Origin: Eutypella sp. D-1
Taxonomy: Eukaryota; Ascomycota; Sordariomycetes; Xylariales; Diatrypaceae
DNA length: 64,000 nt
Direction: 5' to 3'
Assembly: GCA_023313575.1 (NCBI GenBank)
Contig: JAJTTP010000004.1
Location: forward strand, 1,364,001-1,428,000
The notes beneath the pieces are model-generated. The model ran no database searches, had not been told where the DNA came from, and saw nothing but the letters and a program-made list of their open reading frames with translations. The position numbers were made by a program, and so were the translations under genes. Below are positions 11,499-21,996 of the stretch, in pieces. How positions within the stretch are numbered: the first letter of the stretch is position 1; every line of letters begins with the position of its first letter.

Positions 11499-12402
11499 GC
11501 CGGGCGTGTTTTCGGGGAACGGGCAGCGAGCCTTCGCTATGGTCGGGAGGCGTTTAAAAGGGGAAACTGGCGTTCTGGTCTGGGAAAGGGGCTCGGCTCG
11601 ACAAGGAATTCAGCGATATCATTATACCCTTGACTTTTTGAAAATTTCTTTTTTTGCTTTTTCTTCTCTTCCTAATCACTCCTCCTTTTGGTTGAGACGG
11701 ATTCACTCATTTTCTTCGAGGATAGCGAGATTCAAATATCTGACACTTCTTGACATTCCCTTTCGCGTTTTTGGCAAATCTGGCCTGGGTATACAAACCA
11801 AACTACACGTATCTTGAGCTCTTCGTGTATAAACTTATCCCCCGCCTCCTCTTCAACTGACACATAGATTATGTTGATGTCGCTTAAGCAAGTGAAAAAT
11901 GAGAAGCTTCCAAATGTGCGTGCTCCCTGTTTGTTGTTGTGAGATTCTTTTGTCTCCTTGTTGTATAGGTGACTGTAAGGAAATTCGGGAGTAAGCGGGA
12001 GAGAGAACCGCGCTATGAAAAGTATACAAGTAGCACCGCATGGCATTAACCTTGAAAGACAGAGTTGGTAAGATAGACTCGAGTTCTGGTTGGTCGCACG
12101 GGCACATGACCCTGCTATCTTGGCGATCCATTGTGTAGGCCTCTCGTCGACTATGTGTGTTTTCTGAAAGATGGAGAATGAACGTGATGCATAGAACGTA
12201 CGAATTACGTTGGATCACGCCCTCAAGGACTGCTACCTAGCCTTGGGCACATAAGGTAAGATTTATTTATCTATGTTCGCGATACTAAATCCCTCCACTA
12301 ACGGACCCAGTCAACCAGAAACCCGACAAAACATACATATTCATACAAAAGGACCACGCGCTTGCTATGCACATCAAACGACGACGGAGACTGATGGACC
12401 AG
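11499..12402. other. Intergenic region between convergent genes
   Basis: About 900 bp of T-rich, low-GC sequence between two stop codons that face each other. It probably contains both 3' untranslated regions. No gene or element recognised. Confidence 0.4.
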
Positions 12403-13626
12403 CTACCCAACAACGGTCTCCTTGACCTCGGCAGGGGCGTCGGCGTCCGCACCACCCTCTGCCTCGTCCTCGCCCTCGACGCGGGGCAGCATGCCGAGGG
12501 CGTACCTCTCGGCGTCGCGCTCGATATCCTGGATGCGGATGCGGGAGGTGAGAGCGTCGTTGACGCCGGCGAGGACGTCCGGGTCCTCGCGGGCGCGGCG
12601 CATGCAGTCGACCTCGTGGGTCCAGTAGGCGACGAGGCGGGCCCGGAGATCCGGGTCGCGGAGCACGGTGTTGCGGACGACGCCGCCGGCGCCGAGCTTC
12701 GCCTTGGCCCCGAGCAGGCGCTGTGTGACGGCCGCGGCACGCCGCGCGGGCCCCGGCGGCTGCGCGAATGCCCGGTTCGTCGCCGATAGGTACACCAGCG
12801 CCGCGAACGCCAGGTCCAGCACGGCGAGACCCACGAGCCGCGTTGCCCGCGCCCGCCAGAAGAACGCGTCTAGTTCCGTTAGCCGTGTCGCTCGCGCATT
12901 CCCCTTCGTGTTGTAGGATTGCACGGTGTAGATGTCGAGGACGGCGAGCGCGCAGGCCGCCATCGCTGCTATGCCGCGCCAGGGTCTACCAGCGCCTCCT
13001 TTGGCGTGACCGTCGCCGCCGCCGCCGTAGAGTTTCAGGAGCCCCGGGCTCGTGGCGACGGAGACGACGAAGAGGTTGGCGAGGTGCGGGGCCAGCAGGG
13101 CGGGGAGGGCGTAGTAGAAGTACAGGGAGGAGCCGTCGTCGTCGGAGGCGCAGAAGGGGCAGGAGGCGAGGGCGTCGGGGCCGTACTGGAGGTAGAGCAG
13201 GCGGGACTCGAGGTTGACGAAGCGGGCGCGCAGGGCCTCGTCGGCCGGGGTCAGGGCGCGCAGGGAGGCTAGCCGGTTGAAGAGCACGTCGACGGGGATC
13301 TGGAGGCGCGACTGCGTGGCCACGAAGACGTTCTCGGGCGCGAATACTGGCACGACGGCGCGCACCAGCAGCACCACCGCCGCCAGAACCAGAAGCCCGA
13401 TGGCGCGCTGCGCCGGCCGCGAGAGCGGGATCACGGGCAGCAGATGCGCGTTCGCAGCCGCCGAGGCCCGGTACGAGCGATACCACCCTATGAGCTTGGG
13501 CAGCAGGAACGGTCCTAGGGTGAAGAGGAGGGATTTGATCCTGATTTTGCGATCAGTTCTGTGATCGGCTCCATGGGAGAAGAGGGAGGGAGAATATTGA
13601 ACTTACGTCCCCCAACTGACAGCCAT
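12403..13626 (-). CDS. Conserved-looking multi-pass membrane protein
   Basis: Two exons on the minus strand: 13626-13607 (MAVSWGT) and 13540-12403, giving 385 residues. Splicing (GTAAGT donor, CAG acceptor) adds an N-terminal segment ending in IKSLLFTLGPFLLPKLIGWY, a first membrane helix missing from the long second-exon ORF alone. Further hydrophobic stretches follow: AIGLLVLAAVVLLVRAVVP, the LYFYYALPALLAPHLANLFVV region, GIAAMAACALAVLDIYTV, and LVGLAVLDLAFAALVYL, so about five helices. The C-terminal third is hydrophilic, ending in an acidic Glu/Ala/Asp tail. I do not recognise a named family. A CRE-type site (TGACGTCA) lies about 340 bp upstream of the start. Confidence 0.8.
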
Positions 13627-14958
13627 CTTGAGATGCTATCGAGGCATACCCTCGTAGGGTAAGTGAGCTGATCGTCGGCGATTAGGTGTTCTAGGCTTTG
13701 TGCTCCTGGCTATGGGCTCCAGGTTTTGGAAGGCCTATTCGCTGTCGTCGAATGAATCGGTGGGTAAGTGAACGAGGTAGGCAAAGTCTACATGTGATGA
13801 TGATGTTGGCAAGTTAGATTGGGTCAAGTGGTCAAGAAATGATCTCGGGTACCTAAGTAGGTACAGATCTAAGGTATGCATATACAGTACAGGTGGCATT
13901 GTCCACTAACATCACTAAATTCAGGGACCGAATGAAGCTAGCCCCTGCAATGTGCCGCCCGCGCTTGACGTCAAATCTGCTCTCGTGGCTTTAGCAGGTC
14001 AGGGGTACATACGTAAAGCAGTTGAGGCTTGCGGGATGCATGTACCTATCTAATCTATTTAAAGCACTGGCCAGGTGTACTGTGAGGAAGTCGGTCTATC
14101 CTATCAACGTTCTCCGACTTGCGAAGTGCATGTTAAGGTATCCACTTTCCCCATCGGCTTTTAGCTGCCAAAAATTCTCAAATAAAAAATTTCCAACTCT
14201 CAACTTCCATGATAGAAACACACAGAAGACTCCCAACTGTTCACAACTTTCATCATTACTTTCCTACTAGCTATGAGGCGCTTTCTGTGCTTTCACTGCT
14301 CGTGGCCTTACCTAGGTGGTAAATGCTACTTGAGGCCTTGCACGGGGGAAAACCCTCACAACTCTAAACGAGTTTACTTCCAACTCTGAACAGCAAAGAA
14401 ACCTTGAAAGTATTGGTCCGAACCTGGACGGTTCTGATCTCGGTAAGGCATCAGGACGAGTCTGACGATGCATGCAACTGGAAGTGACGTGAGACGTGAT
14501 AACCACATGGCACTTTCGAAGCTTTGGCGACCTCCCTTCCTCGATGGTCGTTAGAGTCAATATGTTTGCCTATATCGACCCCAAGTTTTGACTCTTCCAA
14601 AAGAGGAGTCCTTTCTTTCTCAATCGTGTTACAGAGCTCCAAGCCTTTAAAACGGGCGATGAAATGCTCTGCGTCAAATAGATGAGAGACATCTTGATTA
14701 AATTAATGATGACTGGCCTCTGCCCGAACTTGAACTTGAACCTGAGCTCGCACCAATTCTTGTCCTGTGCCCTTTTGCCCTTTCGGTTGCTCTGCGCTCT
14801 GCTCTGCGTACCAAGTAACCTGTGTCCGTATCTATCTATTAACTTTTGATGCTCGTTTCCCGTCCCTAGGCTAGATAAAGACATTATTCGTATGCAAAAT
14901 CGAATCTCGCTCGATATGTGACTCGTGATCCGTGACCCGTGATCGTAATCCCGATCCC
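13627..14958. other. Intergenic region, 1.3 kb
   Basis: Lies between the start of the five-TM gene and the stop of GET1. It holds the promoter of the former (CRE at 13966-13973) and the 3' region of the latter. An ACCTAGGT palindrome sits at 14310-14317. No gene seen. Confidence 0.4.
13966..13973. promoter_or_regulatory. CRE palindrome TGACGTCA
   Basis: Perfect 8-bp ATF/CREB-type bZIP site about 340 bp upstream of the five-TM protein's start codon (13626, minus strand). Use as a site is inferred. Confidence 0.4.
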
Positions 14959-15883
14959 TCAAGAGTCCTTCTTGCTCCTAGCTGCATCCGAGCTCGGTGT
15001 CGGTCCAGCTCCCGCTTCTTTTTTGTCCCCTGCGCCGGTCTTCGTGGACTGCTGCTGTTTTTGTTGCTGCTGCTGCTGCTTGGTCGGCGTTCCCGCCCCC
15101 ATCACCAGACCCAGCACCGCGGCGAGGGTGTCGCTCGCCAGCTTGATGAAGCCCGCGCACGCTAGCTGCCACGACGCGATGCTGACGCTGCCCAGGGGCG
15201 CCCGTGGGAACGACAGCACCCACTCGGCGTAGTAGGGGAACCAGCCTTGCGGCAGCCAGAACATGGGCTCCTTGGCGTACCAGAGAGGCAGCACGAACTT
15301 GATCCCCGACGTCGCCGTCCACCGCACCGCCGTCACCGTGCTGTCGAACCTGGACTTGATCGCGTCTCCGGACGATTCTGTGTAGACAACGCTCCTCATT
15401 AGATTATTTCTTTTGCCTTCTTTCTTTCTTTCTTTCCTATTCAAACGTAACGGCCGGGGACCTGAATTGGACACGTACTCGACTTCTCTAGCTGATCCAG
15501 CAGCTTATCGTGCTGGCGACGGAGTTTCGCCCACTTTGCGAACTGGTCCTGACTGCTCGTCGCGTTAAGCTCTTTGCGGACTCGGAGGAACTCCGCCTGC
15601 GTCTTCGTCTTCTCGGCGAGGTCCTTCGCGGTCTGCGTCGGCAGGGATAGGTAAAGGTTCCATAGCTAGTTACGCACACGCGCGCAGACAGACATATCGT
15701 TAGCTAGGGGGAAAGATGGGAGATATGGGAGAGATGGGAGAGACGGGAAGAAGCAACATCGACTTCATCATTATCGTGAGATGGAGATCCCCATACCAAA
15801 TTGTTAACGGCCGCTGCGCCCACCGTGTTCACTATGTGGGCGAACAGCTCGATGAGGAATACCACGAGTAGGAGGGACGGCAT
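14959..15883 (-). CDS. GET1: GET1, ER receptor for tail-anchored protein insertion
   Basis: GET1 (WRB in animals) pairs with GET2 in the ER membrane, where they receive tail-anchored proteins from the ATPase GET3. Three exons on the minus strand (15883-15797, 15665-15479, 15377-14959) give 230 residues. The start [20 protein letters not shown] is the first membrane helix. The next part ([16 protein letters not shown], then [20 protein letters not shown] and DKLLDQLEK) is the cytosolic coiled coil that contacts GET3. [19 protein letters not shown] and the following hydrophobic stretches complete the membrane domain. These motifs are diagnostic. The C-terminal tail is hydrophilic with a poly-Gln run (six Q, K, three Q). 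All introns have GT..AG borders and phase is preserved. The gene is divergent from the PTAR1-like gene. Confidence 0.95.
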
Positions 15884-16428
15884 CTTGACTAGTGTTGTTT
15901 GGATGCGTTGCTGCCTCTCAGCTTCGGTTGCTATGTTGAGTTGCTTGCTCACTAGGAAGAGGCCACTGTTGAGGATTGGCGCAGAAATCAGATACTTTCG
16001 TTGTACAGCCCTGGCCCTGTGACGTGGTGCTGCACCAACGGGTACAGCTGGACTCAGTCCGACCCCGCTATTGTACTGATCTACCTAGGTACATAAGACA
16101 ATATCTATATATGCATATAACGGGCTGCTCTCTTAATCGAGTTCGGTCCTTGCTTTTTATGTAAACCAGACGGAGCACTCCGCACCCTCTATTCAGATGT
16201 CTACCTTCTACTCATCCTCAAGCAAGTTGACGCACCTCGAATTTCCATTGCTTGTTGGTGTTGGTCAGGTACTCTGCAAAACCGGCAACCTAATAATTGG
16301 TACAAAGTGGCATCGCGAGGTCTCAGCTCCACAGTAATAACCCGATCCTACTGGTGATCTGGTGTCACCACGCAGCGCTCAGGGACATGGGTAGTTAGGT
16401 TGACCTCGGCCAAGGAGACACGACGGCG
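15884..16428. promoter_or_regulatory. Shared divergent promoter region, GET1 / PTAR1-like
   Basis: 545 bp separate the two start codons. An ACCTAGGT palindrome is at 16083-16090 within TACCTAGGTACAT. No ORF of note. Confidence 0.45.
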
Positions 16429-17493
16429 ATGTCTCGCTCGCTAGACGTCTCGGTACTGGCGCGCCTCCGAGCCGAGGATGCGCAGGCCGTCTACGATGAC
16501 GTGACGGGGGCCCTCGCGGATCTGCCGGTCGACCTCCGCCAGCTCCTGGAGATCGAGGTCCTCGGGGACAGCAGCTACCCGCCCCTCGAGCCCGGCGTCC
16601 ATCTTCTGCGAGACGGCGCCGCCGTGGCCGTCCCCAAGCTGCGGGTCGTCCAGGCTTTCTTCGTCGCTCGCCGCATCTTGCACGCGCACCTCGCCGAGGG
16701 CCCCGCGCCGCCCGCCGGCAGCGATCGCCAGGTGCTGAGGGCGACTACCGCGCTGCTCCTCATGGACTCCGAGCACCTCACGGCGGCCAACATCAGAAAG
16801 CGGGCCCTCCTGACAGATTTACAGGACGCGACGTCAGACCCGGGCGCAGAGGCGGACGCGGACGCGGACGCTGCGCAGCTTCTGAGGCGGGAGCTGCAGT
16901 TCGTCGACAGTCTGCTAACGGCCCACTTGCACCGACACACGAAATCGCCCACGCTCTGGGGCCACCGGCGGTGGCTACTGGGGCAATGCGCAGCCCGCGG
17001 CGTCGGCGTAGATCCGCGGGGGGACTTGAACCGGGTCGTCATGGTCGCGGGCGAGCGACACCCGCGCAACTACTACGCCTGGGACCACGCGCGGTGGCTG
17101 TTTCGCGAGCCGAGCCCCGAGGCAACAACCGCCGCCGCCGCTGCCGCCATCGTCGCGGGCGACGTCAAGAAGTGGTGTTTCAGACACCCGTCCGATACGT
17201 CCGGCTGGAGTTTCCTCCTCTTTCTCGTGAGCAAGATCCCTGACCCCGAGCTGCGCCGGACTACCCGTGCGGCTGTCGTCGCGGAGACGCTGGAGCTGGC
17301 GGACGCTTTCCGCTGGGTTAACGAGTCTGTATGGGTGTTCTTGCGCACGATGGTGGCGGAACAGCAGCAGGTCGAATCCTTCGTCGCGGTCAACGAGAAG
17401 CTCGCCGCCGTTCTCGGGGAGGAGCCGGGCTCGCTGGCGATACTACGTAGAGCGCGGGACTGGCTTGACAAAAACCGCCTGCCGGTGCCATAG
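16429..17493 (+). CDS. PTAR1/Ecm9-like prenyltransferase alpha subunit
   Basis: Single exon, 354 residues. Protein prenyltransferase alpha-subunit (PPTA) repeats are visible: SPTLWGHRRWLL (His179 to Leu184), HPRNYYAWDHARWLF (Trp218, Trp223), and a third around residues 246-268 (KKWCFRHPSDTSGWSFLLFLV). The long non-repeat N-terminus and spacing fit the PTAR1 group (Ecm9 in budding yeast) better than the farnesyl- or Rab-geranylgeranyltransferase alpha subunits. In animals PTAR1 pairs with RabGGTB as GGTase-III, which geranylgeranylates the SNARE Ykt6. That activity is inferred here, not shown. An acidic Ala/Asp stretch (residues about 138-148) interrupts the N-terminal part. The ATG at 16429 is the first in frame. 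Confidence 0.8.
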   Translation: MSRSLDVSVLARLRAEDAQAVYDDVTGALADLPVDLRQLLEIEVLGDSSYPPLEPGVHLLRDGAAVAVPKLRVVQAFFVARRILHAHLAEGPAPPAGSDRQVLRATTALLLMDSEHLTAANIRKRALLTDLQDATSDPGAEADADADAAQLLRRELQFVDSLLTAHLHRHTKSPTLWGHRRWLLGQCAARGVGVDPRGDLNRVVMVAGERHPRNYYAWDHARWLFREPSPEATTAAAAAAIVAGDVKKWCFRHPSDTSGWSFLLFLVSKIPDPELRRTTRAAVVAETLELADAFRWVNESVWVFLRTMVAEQQQVESFVAVNEKLAAVLGEEPGSLAILRRARDWLDKNRLPVP

Positions 17494-18232
17494 AAATTAA
17501 TGCACATCATTGAACTCGAAATCATCTCACATGGAATCCTGCATGCAAATCATTATATCCATCATGGAAAACTCAAAGACGCCGTTCGACGAGCTAGATT
17601 TACCGTGCACTATGTACTGTCATACCTAGTAAATACTATAGTAGGGAGATCGGAACCCTGCCCCTGTCCCTGCTCCCCTGTCTGGAGAGAAATAAGAAAT
17701 ATGATCGCCTGCATGGTATTTCTGCATGGGCAAATTCCCCCATACTACGTAGTTCGGCTTCCGGGAGATTACGGGGGCTTGGCACGGCTGGCGCGGCTTA
17801 CCTCTCACGGCTTACTTTTCAAAGATCGCGGCTTTTTTTTGTGGTAGGGTTGCAGGGTAGCTAGATATTGACAGTGCTGCTACTGCTAAGTCAATCGTCC
17901 CATCGACAATAGCTGGGTCTGTCAGGGAATGAGTTGCGAGATACATGGGGGAGAGAGGCTGAAACGAGAGGGGAGTTGGGGAGATCTCTCCAGGGAGATG
18001 CGGAATGTCTTGTATGCCCGCGTAGCAGTGTGAGACCTGTTTACCTTTTTCTTTTTGTTGCTGCTTACCGGGTATGCACAGTAAATAAACAAATAAATCC
18101 GCAACAGAGGCGTTCGGGAAGCGGAATAATCAGAGGAAGGAAAGGCGAGGCTCGAGCGCGATGCGATGCGATCCAGTGCATTGCAGGGCTCTAGGAGCTG
18201 CTTATCTTATATAGGCCCGATCCTGCATACAC
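17494..18232. other. Intergenic region left of the MITE
   Basis: About 740 bp of 3' flank of the PTAR1-like gene with no supportable gene. The MITE begins just beyond it. Confidence 0.4.
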
Positions 18233-18241
18233 ATATATCAC

Positions 18242-18340
18242 CAGTAAACATAACCACACAGGGCCCGATTCATAACTACACGGGTCCCTAACCGCATTTG
18301 GATGGATGCCCCACCCACCCGTTTTGTATGGCCAGATTCT
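18242..18340 (+). repeat. Left terminal inverted repeat of the MITE
   Basis: Outer 21 bp identical in reverse complement to 18795-18815. After a 22-nt left-arm insertion, homology resumes and runs through the segment ending GGCCAGATTCTCC. Confidence 0.88.
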
Positions 18341-18719
18341 CCAACTTTATGTACGCCCATCACATTTTTTACGTTGGTTTTTTGAATAAAATCTATGTCG
18401 CCTATTCGAGTAAATTTGCGCCCGGGCTATTATGGTTATAATAACTGTTACGGTTGTAGTGGCTCAGTGGCTCAGTGGCTTAATGGCTGCTATGGCATAG
18501 CAGTAAAGGCTTATTATAATGGCTTTTATGGCGCTAAGTAGGTCTCCTTGGCTACCCCACTGTAGCCCTTGTAACCACTGTAACCACTGTAACTACCGCA
18601 GCTGGGCCTATATAAGGCTATAATAATTATCGTTACAAATAACCCGATATAATATAATAAGCTTACTCCTGCGAATAGCTTTATTTAAGTTTTAAACATA
18701 GATTCTATCCTAACGGTAA

Positions 18720-18815
18720 TGATCTTGCATATAAAAGGAGAATCTGGCCATACAAAACGGGTGGGTGGGGCATCCATCCAAATGCGGTTAGGGACCTGTG
18801 TGGTTATGTTTACTG
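18720..18815 (-). repeat. Right terminal inverted repeat of the MITE
   Basis: Reverse complement of the left arm, lacking its 22 extra bases; it ends ...GTTATGTTTACTG directly against the ATATATCAC duplication. Confidence 0.88.
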
Positions 18816-18824
18816 ATATATCAC

Positions 18825-21800
18825 TAAGAAATGATGGATGACTTGCACCCCGGACTTGCACCCCCGGTGCAGTGCATGGGTCTGCTCTGCCCTTCCGGAA
18901 GGCGCCTAGGGGATTTCACGGCCGGCTGTTGCTCGAAGAGAAAGGGAAATGTCTGGACGTGTCCGTCCAATTGCCAACCGCCCATTTTCGCACGGATTTT
19001 GTCCGGATAAAGAGAAAAGAAGGAAAAGAGGTGAAGATGACGGTGAGGATGCTTTACGGGTACATTACCGACTACGTAAGGCAAAGGGAAGATAGGTACA
19101 TACATACTCGACCAGCATCCTATGTCCTTATAGTGGCCCGCAACAGCCGCAGCCGACGCATAAAAGCGAAGAGGATCTTGCCGGAATATTGACCATGCAC
19201 CAACACTGTACGTAATGACATGTCCCTACCGTGCTATTAATATGTAAATGCCCGGAGGTTCGGAGGCCTTGCTTGGCTCAGCTCTCGTTTTTGAGGGGGC
19301 GACTCTTAGTCTGAGCCAAGCTTGCGCTGCCCGGCTGTGGAAAAGGTTCCAAGATCCAATGGCAGCGCATGCCGCCGCCGCTGCGTATCGATTCTCTGAC
19401 GAACGGGCCACTATTCTGACGACTGCTTTTTTTGCAGATCACCCGAACACGGGGCACAGCCTTGGAAGGTTGGCATTTGGCATTTGGCCATCGGGAGGCA
19501 AGAGCTTTAGTCGCTGGAGCCTACTATACGCGTACGATTGCGTAGGCCTGCCATAATTGCCAGACCGACCACTGGCCCCCGTGTTGCTGTCGAAGTGAGC
19601 AGCATGGCAGCAGATGGTCCCCGGGTCGGATACTGAAAATAGATAACTTACTTGTCGACGACTGGGACGATTGTACCTGTGTTTTAGCGCTGGCTGGAAC
19701 CAAAGATTTCGGATTTTCTTGGGATTTGCGGCTCATAGTCCCCACAAGTTCGTGTCGATCCTCCGGACAAGCCCTGATGGTTCTTGTTGGTGGTTGGGTT
19801 TTCCTTGCCTTCCAGCCTTCACGCCCCGCCAAGTCCGGGCCACCATATGGTCATTTCGTCGTCTATCCTCCAGTACCCGTAATCTAAAGTGAGATTTCGA
19901 CCTGGAGGCTGGAGCTAGCCTCTAGTGTCCTCGCACTACTGTTGGTATGCAAAGTAGGAGTCTATTGAGATTTGGCGATGTGGCTTGAACGCCACGAAAC
20001 ATCGCGGGAGCTTCAACTGCAACGGTTCGACGGATCTTCCAGAACTAGAGTGCCAGTGCCTTGGAAGCTTTTCGCCGTTTTATGAGGATCGGTGCAGGCT
20101 TGAGTTACATGTCGAATCTGTACATAGTTTGACAGATAGTCGGCAATCCATCAAGTCAATCAACCACTATCTACTGCATGGTATGTACGCGTAAAGACTG
20201 TACAACTACTTGCTTCTTGAAGATGATCTTCGTACATACTGCAATGCACTGTACGTCTTAGGTGAGCGACATGCAGATGAACAGAAATGCGTACGTATAG
20301 AATGCCAGACGAGCAGCCCTGCAAGCCAATCAATCATGGAGAAATTGATAGACTGTATTTAAGCTACCTAGTACCTAGTATTCGACTGTTCGACGAGGGC
20401 GCCACTAATCAAGAAACCGAGACAGTACTTACTTTCGAGCAATGAAAAATCTCGGGAATCCCCCTAAATCCCATACAAGCCGGCCAGATAAGCGAAGCGC
20501 CTCGAAAGTCTTCAAGATGTACCCAATGGGTCCGGCTGTCACCGGCGGCTCCATTATTTCCAATTTCAGCCGGGGGAATGAGCAATGAGCGGACAGCTGA
20601 TGGACGAATCGGCAAAAAGTGGTCTGCAGTCGCCGGGGGGTCCCCCTGCATGACCCTCCCCTACCCTCCCCATAGTGGCCTATAGTGGCCCATAGTGAAC
20701 TGAGTGACTTGCAGTCTAGGGACAGCCATTGGCCTAATCGGGAAGTCCACTGAACCCGAGAGGCAGGAGAATTTCAGATTTCAGCGTGGGCTGGGTGGCC
20801 AGCCGGGATGGTCCTGTTAGGCTACTTTTAGGTACCTAAGTATGGCTGTTATGGATCTTGGGACCACCTTGGGACCACCTCTGGGCCTCTGGGGTTTGTT
20901 CCCCCTCCTCCATACTTGCTGGACTTGCCGCATACTACCTACTTTGGAACCAACTGCGTTACTCACCTGCAACCTCTTCATGCAGCTCCCTGGCTGGCTT
21001 ACCTACCTTTAACGCCCTTAACCTTGGAACGTACTCCGTATTTGCGTATCTTGACTGCTTCTTCTATATCGGGGGATCATCATCGTTAATACCTCCTTCT
21101 CTCCTCCTCCTTTCCTCCCCTCCCCTCCCTACCATCTATCCCCTCTTATTCCCCTCCTATCCACTCCTCGGTACTCCCTCCGTCTTCTCTCCCGGCACCG
21201 TAGACGAATCTGTTTAGATCTCTTTCTCTACTTGCTCGACTAATTATCAGCGTTTTCTTCTTTCTTTTTTTCTCTGTTTTCTTTCCTCCGTCTCGACCTT
21301 GTCTTAGCCCCTATTCGCAAGGTTGTGTTTCCATCCGCTTGTAGGCGTTTTGTCTTAGATTCGGCCCCATCGTCAAGCGAAATATTACTTCTTGAATATT
21401 ACGACGATTCCCCTACATTCATTCGACGTCCTAGCTCGCTTAAGACCTCGCATTCCTTGTACATATTCCTTGTACATATTCCCTCTTGCCTCTTGCTGTA
21501 AAAAAGAACTTGACCCCATTGGTTCCTGACGTCAACAAGGTCTCGCTTGCTATCTACTCTCTTGACATAGACAGAGTTGTGGCTTTCTTTTTGGGGGGTT
21601 CTTTCTTTTTGCTCAAGAGCTGTTCTTTCCATACCAATGTCGAAACGCTCGTAATATCTAATCTCCTAATACAACCCTCCCAATTGGAGTCTGGCACTCG
21701 GTAGCTGTGATCGAAACCGTCGATTCCACTATACAAAGAAAGGACCGTTCCAAAACACGGGAAATCAGCTATCTACCTAGGTACCTATCGGCTTTACCTA

Positions 21801-21996
21801 TCGATCAATCTATCCATTCGTCTATCGAAAGAATTCCGGGAGGTCTCGCCGGAAGTTCTTGGTTTACCACTCGGGTATCACGATCTTGGGCCAATCACTC
21901 ATGTGCACGGTAGAGGGCTCTCGATTCTGCTCGATTTCTTGATTCCTAGGGGGTCGTGGGCTGTGTGCCGTGTGGTGCTGCGGAGTATCTTTCATC
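18825..21996. other. Intergenic region, 3.2 kb, and protease leader
   Basis: No supportable gene in 18825-21000. From about 21060 to 21990 the sequence is CT-rich (stretches of CCTCC/CTCCC), typical of a long promoter/leader for the aspartyl protease. It holds a CRE at 21527-21534, an ACCTAGGT palindrome at 21775-21782 and a 13-nt direct repeat (ATTCCTTGTACAT, twice plus a partial copy) at 21452-21482. Confidence 0.4.
21527..21534. promoter_or_regulatory. CRE palindrome TGACGTCA
   Basis: Perfect ATF/CREB-type site about 460 bp upstream of the aspartyl protease start codon, within the CT-rich leader/promoter. Function is inferred. Confidence 0.35.

Larger units (their letters stand above)
18233..18824. 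mobile_element. Foldback MITE with 9-bp TSD (Mutator-like)
   Basis: A 574 bp element (18242-18815) has terminal inverted repeats starting CAGTAAACATAACCACACAG at the left and its exact reverse complement at the right. It is flanked on both sides by the 9-bp direct repeat ATATATCAC (18233-18241 and 18816-18824). Beyond the outer 21 bp, homology continues to about 18340 (left) and 18720 (right), through TCCCTAACCGCATTTGGATG and the following CCCACCCACCCG. The left arm carries 22 extra bases there (about 18263-18284). The interior also folds back imperfectly. No transposase ORF is present. Nine-bp duplications and long TIRs fit a non-autonomous Mutator-like element; superfamily is inferred. The intact TSD and near-identical termini argue for a fairly recent insertion. 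Confidence 0.88.

Noticed and set aside
12285..13486. Plus- and minus-strand ORFs overlapping the five-TM gene in other frames
   Set aside because: Arg/Ala/Pro-rich shadows of GC-rich coding sequence; the chosen frame gives membrane helices and a phase-matched first exon.
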